Shown: piece by piece, positions 27,223-37,204 of the stretch
Position numbering within the stretch: position 1 is the stretch's first letter
Layout of the letters: every line of letters begins with the position of its first letter
NCBI GenBank assembly: GCA_036365455.1
Contig: JAWQUS010000025.1
Location: 20,434,001 to 20,498,000, forward strand
Source: Macrosoma leucophasiata
Taxonomy: Eukaryota > Arthropoda > Insecta > Lepidoptera > Hedylidae
Direction of reading: 5' to 3'
DNA: 64,000 nucleotides
The notes under the pieces: generated by a model
What the model was told of the DNA's origin: nothing
Databases searched by the model: none
The model's input: the letters and a program-made list of their open reading frames with translations, nothing else
Program-made: the position numbers and the translations under genes

Positions 27223-27234
27223 TAAGAAGGGGGA
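27223..27234 (+). other. Polypurine tract
   Basis: AAGAAGGGGGA stands immediately before the right LTR, as expected for plus-strand priming. Confidence 0.8.
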
Positions 27235-27362
27235 TGTGGGACATTGGCTATGTATAACTATAACCTACTTGGTATTGGAGAAATGTATATGGATAAAGAA
27301 ATATGACATATGTAATAAACGTCAGTCTAAACCTAACACGGCTTTGATTCACATATATCACA
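27235..27362 (+). repeat. Right LTR, complete (128 bp)
   Basis: TGTGGGACATTGG...ATATATCACA, with TG/CA ends and AATAAA inside. Short for a gypsy LTR. Confidence 0.9.
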
Positions 27363-27594
27363 GTATTCTTGTGTTTGTTACTTTTAAAAATATTATTTAT
27401 ACTTATCTTTAGTCGTTATAACTAGATTAGATTATTTGCAATGTTCTGCGCCATTTTTATGTTTTCTATACAACTCCAAGGTTGACTGGCAGAGAATGCT
27501 ACTTAGCATTAAGTCCGCCTTATGTTACATTTATTTTTGGTGCTTGAAAGTATAAATAAATAAATAAAGAAACAAATTACCAATACACAAATAT

Positions 27595-27600
27595 TTTAAT
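27595..27600 (-). promoter_or_regulatory. Likely poly(A) signal of PSMB6
   Basis: ATTAAA on the minus strand, 17 bases after the stop codon. It is a common variant signal; no AATAAA is closer. Confidence 0.4.
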
Positions 27601-27617
27601 AATAATTCAATACAAAA

Positions 27618-27895
27618 TCAACCCTCATAGAATTTGGGTAGCTGGTCTCCAAGTATCACAGATCTCTCCACACCAGCCTCAGTGATCACACCCAGACGGA
27701 CAACACCTCCGGAAGAGCCGTCCCTCAGCATGGCCAGTGTGAGGGTGTTGGTGACGAACTTCACTGCTTCTTCCTTCTTCATGTTCGGCTTGAAGTTGGC
27801 GTCCACGTAACCATAGACGTATGACGAACCAGAGCCTCCAATGGACACTGCTTGGCGTTGCACCATACCCCCGATTGGGACTGAGTAAATTTGAC
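27618..27895 (-). CDS. PSMB6: PSMB6 exon 3: C-terminal part and stop
   Basis: Acceptor TTCCACAG/GTCAAA. Encodes [27 protein letters not shown] and the end [10 protein letters not shown] before TGA. Confidence 0.96.
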
Positions 27896-29424
27896 CTGTG
27901 GAAAATAATGTTATATTACTGAAAGTACCCAATAGGCTCTATTAAAGTATGTGTATATTCACGCCGAGTCACTTCTGGGGTAGAAAGAGAGTGACAGATA
28001 TTACTGAATTTAAAATGTCTACTTCCAATTAATTTTTATCACAAACAGCTTAGATGAGTGAAAAAAAAAAGTGTAATAAGCAGTAGCAGCATACAGAGAT
28101 TGAAACTCAAATAGTATGTATGTACTAGGATTTAATTTTTAAAAGGGCAAGGGGTGTGCTACTCTGTTTTTAATACATAGGTACTGACATGATACTTAGC
28201 TAAAAAGACAAATAAAATGAAAATAACCTCCATTCCTCTTATCCCAACCGGCCACTAGGATACCAGCCACCAGAGAGTCACGGTAGTTGTAGCAGAGCTC
28301 CCTGAATATTGATGCAGCAGTTTGCACTAGTGGTGGCTCGCCCAATTCCATTTTGTGGAAATCTGAAATTGCATACATCTATATTATAAGAGCGTCAAAA
28401 TATCTTATTCATACTAAAAATATGTATGGAATAGTACATTATTTTAATATGTTGCCATTCATTACTTGAATAAAAAAGCAAACATTGTACTACCAAGACC
28501 TAATTATTCAGCTGCAGCGAAACTTATTATTTCACTGTGAATATACAGTTTGCCAATTAATTATGTTTTTGAGGCTCATTCAGTAAGAAGTGAGCCTATC
28601 AAAAAATTTTAAGTGTATTTCAAAACCCCAGTATTTCCACTGAGTCTTCATGGTTGACTCTAGCAGTAGTAGCATATCCTTTTTTTATGTAATGATGGTG
28701 ACAAACAAGCATGCAGTTCACATTGATGTTAAGTGATGATTGCAGCCTATAGACACCCACACAAAGACTAGCGGTGCGACCGCCTATAGAAATTGCTGTT
28801 GGCATTGTCATTGCTGTGAAATTTTAAAGTCAATTTTTACTTTAACTACAAAACAATAATGGAAATAATCTACCATTATCACTTATTTATCACCTACAAA
28901 AACGAGAATATCAATCAGATTATCAATATTACTTTTGAGGAGCTACAAATCGACATGAAAATTTGACAGCAATGACAATGTCAACAGCAATACAGATAGG
29001 CGGTAGCACCCCAGAGGTCAAAATGCAGATGCGTTGCCACCCCTGGACCTTTGTTATTATGTCTCTGTGATAGTTATTACAGGGTCATAATTCTACAATG
29101 ACACTTGAAGAACTAATCAATAATATTTTAGAGTTGGCAAAATTAAAATCTAATTCACTTACTGAGATGGTATTTAACAATATCGGCAATAGCTTGAGTG
29201 TCTGCAGCAGAGCCAGATCGGCAGCAGTAAATGTGGTCAGTTATCTTGGTGAGTTTGTCTGTGACTCTATTGGCGATGTAGGCCCCTGTTGTGGTCCGGG
29301 AGTCAGCACCGATGACCACTCCACCGTTGAACTCACATGCCATGATGGATGTGCCAGTGCTGTGAGGAGCATTCATCCACTGCATGCTCGGATCTGTATA
29401 CGTGTTAATAACCGACGTGGCCAT
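27618..29424 (-). CDS. PSMB6: Proteasome subunit beta type-6 (beta-1, caspase-like), whole gene
   Basis: Three exons (29424-29163, 28362-28228, 27895-27618) join to 224 residues plus TGA. A 24-residue propeptide ends HSTG, and the mature chain starts with the nucleophile Thr1 ([19 protein letters not shown]). In mature numbering the catalytic Asp17 and Lys33 are present, and Arg45 of the S1 pocket ([12 protein letters not shown]) fits the acid-preferring beta-1 type. The later family motifs [11 protein letters not shown] and [10 protein letters not shown] are also present. The subunit sits in the 20S core particle and cleaves after acidic residues. Start at 29424 ([11 protein letters not shown]) matches the usual propeptide length; an upstream in-frame ATG at 29493 would add 23 residues. 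The second mature residue is Ser rather than the Thr of vertebrate PSMB6. The gene is convergent with MBD-R2. Confidence 0.97.
28228..28362 (-). CDS. PSMB6: PSMB6 exon 2
   Basis: Acceptor CAATTTCAG/ATTTCC, donor GGAG/GTTATT. Encodes [20 protein letters not shown] through AGWDKRNGG. Confidence 0.95.
28672..29090 (+). repeat. F1 repeat in PSMB6 intron 1, split by a MITE
   Basis: Left part (about 28678-28770) and right part (29011-29090) of an F1 copy surround a MITE at 28773-29010. The MITE ends are inverted: GGTGCGACCGCCTAT at the left and ATAGGCGGTAGCACC at the right, and the inverted similarity runs on for roughly 50 bases (GCTGTTG..CATTGTCATTGCTGT against ACAGCAATGACAATG). Confidence 0.75.
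29163..29424 (-). CDS. PSMB6: PSMB6 exon 1: propeptide, Thr1, catalytic core
   Basis: Start ATG on the complement of 29422-29424. The exon covers the propeptide through DIVKYHL and ends CTCA/GTAAGT (phase 1). It holds Thr1, Asp17, Lys33 and Arg45. Confidence 0.96.
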
Positions 29425-29985
29425 TTTTATGGGGTGATCTGAAATCAATATTTTGTGACATCTTTTTAAATTCTCAGTTTGTGATTTATGCACGTTTTTA
29501 ATTCTTAGTCATTAAATTTATTATTATTTTTAAGTTTTCATTGTATTTACATGATTTTTAAATACTTTAAATGTGTAATTTGAATGCAAAACGTTCTTTG
29601 GTTGGTTGAACCTTCGGCATGTCGTACAGGAAATAGTATCGAAAGAATAAGTAAAACTTGAACAAATTTAATGAATTTAGCTATTTATTAAGCTCTAATG
29701 TCGTAATATGAACATTTTAACCCAGTTATTGTAAAAATTAACTCGAAACAAACCAAAGGCCATCGAAGTTTGAGGGGATCGACTACTTCCAAGTTCTGAT
29801 GAAGGATATTGGTAATATTATAAATCATCTTAATTTCAGATATAGTTACTCTTCTTAATACTTACATGAATCAATATAAAATAAAGATTTAAAAGCAACA
29901 AATTCAGAGTGTCATGAAACTTCTAATGATTTCGTTCAACTTCGGCAACTCATTCTGTCACTGTCATTGTCGTGACTTTTTTTTT

Positions 29986-30350
29986 TGTTATTATGGCATC
30001 GCTATTACGCATATTGCCAGTGTCAAGTAAAACGATATTTCGTATTCGTATTTATTTAAGCAGCGTAAAAATTAGTACAGTATTGTCAGTCAATTATTTA
30101 TTAAGTATGTCAGTCAAGTGAATTACAGTCAGTTATTCGAGTAAAGCGATGGCTACTTTACCAGAACATTTATAATGGAGTTTTGGAGACAACCTGAAAG
30201 GTTGTGTTTTCGCACTGTTAATCTTTTCACTATACACCTATATCAAACAAAATGCCACCAACTTTATTCAATATAACTTAGAAATACACCAAGAAAATGA
30301 AATAAAATAAGAGCACCATACGCCTCTTTCAAGGTTCCCGCCAAAACTCC
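29986..30350 (+). repeat. F2 dispersed repeat, most complete copy
   Basis: GTTATTATGGCATCGCTATT to CGCCTCTTTCAAGG and CCGCCAAAACTCC. Other copies: 5811, 35876 (split) and a 3' end at 7053. Confidence 0.8.
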
Positions 30351-30538
30351 TTGTCATGACTTGTCAAATGTCAGATTATGTAAAAAGATTGGATACTTGT
30401 ACCAATCAGTACTACCGTGTCAGGTAAATGGCTCGACTGATTTTGATGTTTTTTTTTATCTATTTGGATCCATTAGTCAATTTTCATAAACTCGATTAAT
30501 GAGGTCACGTTACCATGTCGTTGCTAGAGTGCCAGTTT

Positions 30539-30650
30539 AAGAACTCGAGAGCGTAGGCACCACCGGATGACCTAATCTATCTGCCGCCAAATGGTAGTGT
30601 TTAGCACTATCGCGTTCCGGTTGGATGGTAATGTATGGCCTCAAGACCAA
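30539..30650 (-). repeat. F1 repeat fragment (minus)
   Basis: GAGCGTAGGCACCACCGG to GATGGTAATGTATGGCC. The 360 bases after it are unassigned until the next F1 fragment. Confidence 0.65.
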
Positions 30651-31009
30651 TTTGCAAAGTTTTCGGATGACTGGAAACTTCTCCGATAGTAGGTACGCTC
30701 TGGCCTACGGAAACTGGCTTGAGAATAGTAGTTTGCGCTGGCAAAACTGAGTGTGGCTGAGCTACTAGATCTTTTGCCTCTGTACCCAAAATTACATAAC
30801 CTTGCCACCAAATCGAAATTTAATAGCGCTATGTTAGCGCTGAACATATCGTTTATCTATTTTTTATGTCATAAAAATGGCTAACAAGTTCGTAGTAAGT
30901 AAGTGAATATTGTAGACTAGGTTACTAATATTTCAATGTAGATAGCCTTGCCCTTCCTGAGTCCGAAGTTGTTCAGCTTGTGTACCGGAATTTGTAGGGT
31001 TATATATTA

Positions 31010-31136
31010 CCACCTGTCCAGGACACGGTAGCGCTGAACTCTAAAATTCAGCGGCAAGTAGATTAGGTAATGCGGATCACCGTAGGCATCAGCCTACGCC
31101 CTTGAAATCCATCACTGGAACTCTACCACCAGTAAG
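31010..31136 (+). repeat. F1 repeat fragment (plus)
   Basis: TATTACCACCTGTCCAGGAC to TGGAACTCTACCACCAGTAA, the 3' half only. Confidence 0.7.
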
Positions 31137-31695
31137 AATCCCTGATGAGATCAAATGACAACCGCTACCTACCATTAAAAGTTCGTTACTGAAAAAAGCC
31201 AACGCATCACGAGTGTCCATTCATACCAACGGAAACTGTCACAAAGAGGTACTATTCGAAGTTAAAATACATTGTAATATAGAAAAAATATCAACATCTG
31301 GCCATTGTCTAGTGTCGCGGGGGAGTAGAATATAAAATAAAATAAATAAATAACAAAACGTCGCCACCGCACGCGTCATTATTTAAGCGATTGACAGGCA
31401 CTTCCATGGGCCGCGATGCGTTGTGGGTCCGCTTGCTAGCTCAATAATACGCCTACTTATTTCTTTGGGTCATGCGTAATACGAGTTGATACTTGTAACA
31501 ATTATTCATTGACTTTTTTAAATAAAATTGACAAAAGTCTTAAAGGGTAAAACTTTTTGATTAGACTTATGTAGAGATAGCTTAGAATTTGTAGAGATCT
31601 TTGGATTTACATTGCGTGGTACGTGTACGTGGTACTATATTTAGCTAGCTATTATATAAATAAATAAAAAGCAACTAACTCGTGGGTTGATTTAA

Positions 31696-31753
31696 AAATA
31701 GATTTCAGTCAAAAATATCAAACCGTGTAGGTATTTTTGACTGAAATCTATTT
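31696..31753. repeat. Perfect 22-bp hairpin
   Basis: AAATAGATTTCAGTCAAAAA(TA) pairs exactly with TATTTTTGACTGAAATCTATTT around a 14-base loop. It could be a tiny MITE or an expressed hairpin. Confidence 0.75.
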
Positions 31754-31775
31754 ATTTATTTTTTAGGTTTTTTTC

Positions 31776-31912
31776 TTAATGGAAGTGGCAAACAAGCATG
31801 CAGTTTACATTGATGTTGAGTGATGACTGCATTTATTTTATTTTATTATATTAGGTAATGCGGTGGTGCCTGGTGAGCTCCGTCACTGGAACGCTACCAC
31901 TAGTAAAAATAT
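31776..31912 (+). repeat. F1 repeat, internally deleted
   Basis: AATGGAAGTGGCAAACAAGC to GTGATGACTGCA, then directly TTAGGTAATGCGGTGGTGCC and CTACCACTAGTAAA. Confidence 0.7.
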
Positions 31913-33321
31913 AGGTACATACATACCTAATATTTTTTATTTTATAAATAACGGTCAGTCATACCATATCATAACATGGTTAAAAAATTTATGGATCCAC
32001 ACGTGAAATCGTAGATTGAAGCTAGTATTTACTTAGGTTGTATTAACAATGAACATTATATTCAGATTTGTAACTAGCCCTAAGGTCAACTTGGCAAACA
32101 ATAACAACATTATCAACTCGGAAGCAAAAATAGCTTTTATGTAAATTTTGGATAACTCTAAAAATAATCAAGTAGATACTGTGGCTCTATAAGCTACTAT
32201 AATTAATATGCATTCACGATTTATGTTAAATTTATACGTTTTCAAGGACGTCGCTGTTAATTAAATAAATTCTGTATGGCACTAATCATTTCTAGAATCA
32301 AGTATTTTGCTATATTTTTATAACTAATTACACCTAGCCTTAAATATTTATTTAAGTGGCGGAACGATAATCCCTCGAAGATAGATCTTGTGTCGGTGAG
32401 TAAAGAGTAAAGAAATGTCTCGGAATGAAAATTTCGACCTAGATCACCTACATTACCCATGCATTACAACCCGATTAAGTATTTTCTCAAAATTACTGAC
32501 CGGACATTTGTTGATTATGATACTTTAGTTTGAGTGGAGAGGCAATCTAACAAACGAAGTTGACTAAAGTGACACTTAAACCAAATCCAACTTCTCTCTT
32601 TAAGTGCAAGGTTAACGGCTTAGAGTGTTGATGAACTCAACCCTTAGTCTCTTCCTTTTATTTATTATAAGTAGGTACACCTGTAAGTTATTAAGTACAT
32701 AATTATCTTATTTGCAAAACATTTAAACTGATATTATAATTTTGATTAAATTGCTCATCTCTGCATGAAATTGCATGTCATTTGTTTTATCTTTAATTAT
32801 TTGCGTTCTAAGTTCTAACGTTGTTTTTTTTTCTCAGAACACTCTTATAAGAACGAGAACAAATTACATCCTGTGAATCACGTAGGCCATGTTTGTTTAA
32901 CAACACAACAATTGATATTATAAATACATATTTGTGGTACAGGCGCCTGTGGCGATAAAGCTGGATAATGTTATTAAAACAAGGTATCAATTAAATAACA
33001 AGTAATATGACGTGCGTTATTCTACATTCACATAGGTATTTTACAGAAACTAACGCAGGATTCCATTTTTTATAATATGTAATATATTAAAGCATGTCAG
33101 AGAATATGTACCTAATAACGAATAATACAACGTACCTAAATATGCTCCCAGAATCAGATAATTTTAGCGCAATGTGCAAGAATTTTATTTAAGAAGAATT
33201 TACGTCGCAGAATATATTTTGTAGAAATCGGCGTAGTAAAAAACCGAATTGTGCGCCTAGTCAAAATATCTGAATCGTAAAAACACAAAATAATTTACTC
33301 TCCGATAATGTATTATCCATA
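31913..33321. other. Intergenic, nothing recognised
   Basis: AT-rich, no convincing open frame on either strand. Confidence 0.4.
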
Positions 33322-33706
33322 CTAATATTATAAATGTGAAAGTAACTCTGTCTGTCTATCTGTCTGTCTATTACCTTTTCACGTCCAAACGAGTGAACCG
33401 ATTTTGATGAAATTTGGTACAGAGATAGAGTTGACTTTGAGAACGAACATAGGCTACTTTTGTCTCCTTATATTATCCCCATCCCCCTAAAATAGGGAGT
33501 GGAAATTTGTATGGAGCATTCCACAATTTTCAAGATAGAAAGTTAAAACTCGGTATGTGAACTCTATGAGTTAAAAAAGAGTTTTTTAGAAATCTTCCTT
33601 CATCCCTTTAACACGGGGGGTGAAATTTGAAGGTATTGGGCTTAAGGCAGTGTTCAAGCTGAAAAGCCAAAAAGCGGTATGCGGACTCTTTGTTACTAAA
33701 AAAAAA

Positions 33707-34017
33707 CAACGTAACTTCACGCCTGTAATCCCCGAAGGGGTAGGCAGAGGTAAATGCATGCATTCAAGCATACATGCAAACACCCACGATTCGCCGGTTA
33801 CGTTTTGGCCCATGTAACAGGTGGCGAGCCTGTTGACATCTCCGGGCACATTACCAAACTTTGAGGTACTGGGAAATTTCCAGAAAATGGAAAAATCCCA
33901 ATAGAACCAGAGACAAAGGCTTTTTCACCATTATCTCTGATAACCCCCTACCCGGGAATCGAACACAGGACCTCAGCGTAGTAGTAGTGGCCTGCTACCA
34001 CTAGGCTACCGAGGCAG
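33707..34017 (-). mobile_element. tRNA-derived SINE, family S3 (minus)
   Basis: On the minus strand: CTGCCTCGGTAGCCTAGTGG (A box), a B-box-like site opposite CGGGAATCGAACACAGG, then a body ending CCTTCGGGGATTACAGGCGT. Relatives: 50646, 56046, 38683. Confidence 0.8.
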
Positions 34018-34258
34018 TTAAAAAAACAACATTTGCTTATAATTGAATATTTTTTTTAGAAATCTGATACACCCCCTAAAATAGGGGATGGAAATTTGTA
34101 TGGAGCATTCCACAATTTTCAAGATAGAAAGTTATAACTCGGTATATGAACTCTTTGAGTTTAACAAAAAATACGTACATCTTTTTTGTTTAGAAATCTG
34201 CTCCACCCCCATTAAGAGAGGAGTTGATAGTTTGTGCGGGTATTTTGTCAGTTTTTAA

Positions 34259-34424
34259 TGCCGTTTTTTATGTCGTGAAAGTGGCAAACAAGCATGCAGT
34301 TCACAATGATGTTAAGTGATGACTGCAGCCTATAGACACTCACACAAAGATCAGAGGTCAAAATGCAGATGCGTTACCACTTCTGAGGCCTAAGGTGTTA
34401 TGCCTCTGTGCCGGAAATTAGGTT
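34259..34424 (+). repeat. F1 repeat, 3'-truncated
   Basis: TTTTATGTCGTGAAAGTGGC to CTCTGTGCCGGAAATTA. Confidence 0.75.
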
Positions 34425-35875
34425 AGTTTAAAAAAAACATGACGATGTAAAAGTGCTCTCCAGGAGCCTAATTATATGAAATAAATGAATAAACTGAATA
34501 AACTGCACTTAAGTCGGAGCAGCGGCCGCGCTACCTTTGCTCTGAGTTAGACGGTTAATTCTACATTGATTATTTATTTGCTTTTGATTTTGTAATTGTA
34601 TACGAAAATGTTATATAAAACTACTGTTCCTAGAGACTTAAAATTTGGTACAAAGGTTCCTTCATGATGTATAAGAAAGGATTTTTAGAGATAAATATTA
34701 AGGACTATATGATAACAGATATAAACATTTTGGATAACAATAAAAATTGATCTGTGTAGACGAAATGGACAAATTTTGTCCTAAACGGGGAAAATGAATA
34801 ATGAAGTGGTAATTTTTTTATGGAAAGTTTCTCATTCCTGAACTAAACAGTATAAAAATTGGTATACAGGCTCATGATTAGGAATTGTAAAAATGATCTG
34901 TTTAAGTGAAATGGACAAAATTTCCCCCTAAAGCGGCAAAATGGAGGGGTACTGTTTGTATGGAATTGAGGTTAAAATTTGCGTGGGAATTTTGGTAGTT
35001 TCTAAGTTGACTTCTAAGAGACTTGAAAAGTAATGTTCCATTCTTTCTGTTAGGTATAAAAAAATAGGTACGCGCTTCAGTATTTTGCCACAATCACCCC
35101 TAAACTTTCAAATATAAGGGGTTAAAATTAAATAGAGATTTCTAAGTTATAGACGTGATTAAGAACTCCACATATAGGTACGCGACGGGAAACTTGATTA
35201 GGCCATTTCCATGGGATTGTAAAATTTAAATTATTAATAAAACGAAATCCACGCGGGCGAAGCCGCGGGCAACAGCTAGTCATTCATATGTTGCAAAAGA
35301 CGTCTTCCATCCTAATCTATTGAGGTAGGTACATAATTGAAGATTTCACTACAGCTACAGCATAACATACCATCAATGTGAACTGTATGCTTGTTTGCCA
35401 CTTCAAAACAAAATAACGGTACCTACGATCAACTTGATATTTCACATAAATTTTCAAATATCAAAACGTGGAGGTCTGCCTTTAGCGTTTTCCGAAAACG
35501 CGTGTAAGTCTACATGCATCTTACGAACTTTGAACAACGGTGGCGAATCGCAAAACTCATGAATAAATGTAAAATTGATATTTCTTTTGAATAAAAATGT
35601 CGAATAAAAAGGTGATTTATCAAAAAGTCCGAGCCTTTCAAATGCTAGCCTTTTATGTTCTAAATAAACATCGTTTTTGGGATGACGGACAAAATGGCGC
35701 GTAGCGAATTTACAGTTTTTTTGTTACTTTTTAGTGGGACAAGGGATACTAATGAGAGGACACCCACGCTACGATGATAGTGCGTTTTGATTTACAATTA
35801 CGTATTTGCAAATCTATGGTTATCCGTTATCCAGGTATTCGCAACAACAAACACTTCATGTTAATATTTAATTTA

Positions 35876-36783
35876 TTGTTATGGCATCGCTGTTACGCAT
35901 ATTGCCAGTATCAAGTAAAACGATATTTCGTGTTCGTAATAAACAGCGTATAAGTCAGAGTCAGTCAGTTAATTTATCAGACAGTCAGTCAGAGTCACAG
36001 TCAGTAATTCAATTAAAGCGATGGCTTCTTTACCAGAACATTTACAATTAAGTTTTGGAGGCAACCTGATAGGCCGTGTTTTCGCACTGTTATTCTATTG
36101 CACTATACACGGGCACTGTAATAAACCTATATCAAACAAAATGCCACCAACTTTATTTAATACTAGCTGTGCCCGCGACTTCGTCCACGTGAGAAAAAAT
36201 ATGATTGTTCAGTATCTACCCGGACGAAGGCCTAAGTTACTACTTATTACATCAGCAATCTGCCAGTGGAAGTCCCGTCAAAATCGGAGACACGCAAATT
36301 CTATTTATTTGTATGTAGGTATGTATGTATGTATGTATGGAGAGAGATAAAAGTAGCCTAAGTTACTCCTTATTACATCAGCTATCTGCCAGTGGAAGTC
36401 CCGTTTAAGACGGATACACTCCAATTCTACTTATTTGTATGTAGGTATGTATGTATGTATGGAGATAAAAGTAGCCTAAGTTACTCCTTGTCACATCAGC
36501 TATCTGCCAGTGAAAGTCCCGTCAAAATCGGTCCAGCCGTTCCCAAGCTTAGCCCCGCCAAACAGACAGACAGACAAAAATAGTAAAAAATGTTGTTTTG
36601 GTATATTTACCGTGTATACATACATATGCAATTAGTAAAAAGCGGTTATTTTAATATTACAAACAGACACTCCAATTTTATTTATTTGTATAGATGTATA
36701 GATGTATAGATAACTCAAAAATACACCAAGAAAACAAAATAAAATAAGAGCACCACACGCCTCTTTCAAGGTTCCCGCCAAAA
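35876..36783 (+). repeat. F2 repeat split by a CTAGCTGTGC element
   Basis: F2 runs 35876-36163, breaks in TTTAATA, and resumes at about 36713 (AACTCAAAAATACACCAAG) to 36783. The insert 36164-36713 is a CTAGCTGTGCCCGCGACTTC element in which AGTAGCCTAAGTTACTCCTT occurs three times in tandem (one degenerate), separated by TATG microsatellites. Confidence 0.75.
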
Positions 36784-37204
36784 AAAAACATGTTAATATT
36801 TCTTTATTTATTCGTATTTGAAACACAAAAATTAATGGAATGTTCAGTTGTAGGCATAATGTGAACCTGTCTGTCTATCTGAAATTTGTAACAGTATGAG
36901 TCGTAGGTACCAAATTAATTATCATACCTGATATTGAGAGTTTGTATCGATACGTATCGAGTATCGCTACTATTAATACTTAATCAAAAGCTTGCCTTGG
37001 CAGTTTCGTCACTGCAAGAACTTGTATAGTAAGATAGTTAAGAACCGTGGATGGAATTTTTCATGTGACGGTAACGAAACGGCCAAGTCACGCATTTTGA
37101 CTTAGATGTAGAGTTCGTGAAATTTTATAGCTTGTAGAGTTTTTTTAATTTTTTTTAAATCTAAAATAGTATATAATAGTAGAGGGTTTGATCAGACATG
37201 AACA
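36784..37204. other. Intergenic, nothing recognised
   Basis: A TATCGATACGTATCGA palindrome lies at about 36945. Confidence 0.35.

Larger units (their letters stand above)
24298..27362 (+). mobile_element. Rearranged Ty3/gypsy LTR retrotransposon with inverted 5' half
   Basis: Flanked by the 5-bp duplication GTATT (24293-24297, 27363-27367). Plus-strand order: partial left LTR (U3-R, 24298-24406); an inverted block 24407-26542 that reads on the minus strand R-U5, tRNA-Ser primer site, gag, protease, partial RT; then a plus-strand integrase C-terminus (26543-26977), a polypurine tract and a complete right LTR (27235-27362). RNase H, the integrase zinc domain and the integrase core are missing. 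The target duplication shows that it integrated already rearranged, or was rearranged without loss of its ends. Confidence 0.88.
23190..27575 (+). mobile_element. 5'-truncated non-LTR retrotransposon, split by a gypsy insertion
   Basis: The coding part is at 23202-24050, then a 3' UTR with an AT dinucleotide-rich stretch (24155-24260). The gypsy element interrupts it at 24298-27362. The UTR resumes at 27368 and ends GCATTAAGTCCGCCTT.. with an ATAAATAAATAAATAAAG tail, typical of insect CR1/L2/Jockey-group LINEs. Five-base GTATT duplications mark the gypsy borders. Confidence 0.75.
33322..35280 (+). mobile_element. Long lepidopteran repeat with nested SINEs
   Basis: Starts CATACTAATATTATAAATGT with a CTGT microsatellite and ACCGATTTTGATGAAATTTG, and ends CCACGCGGGCGAAGCCGCGG then GCAACAGCTAG; the same end recurs at 51380-51421. 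A block of about 90 bases (GGAGCATTCCACAATTTTCA) occurs twice, at 33510 and 34100. Nested inside are an S3 SINE (33707-34017) and an F1 copy (34259-34424). Confidence 0.6.
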
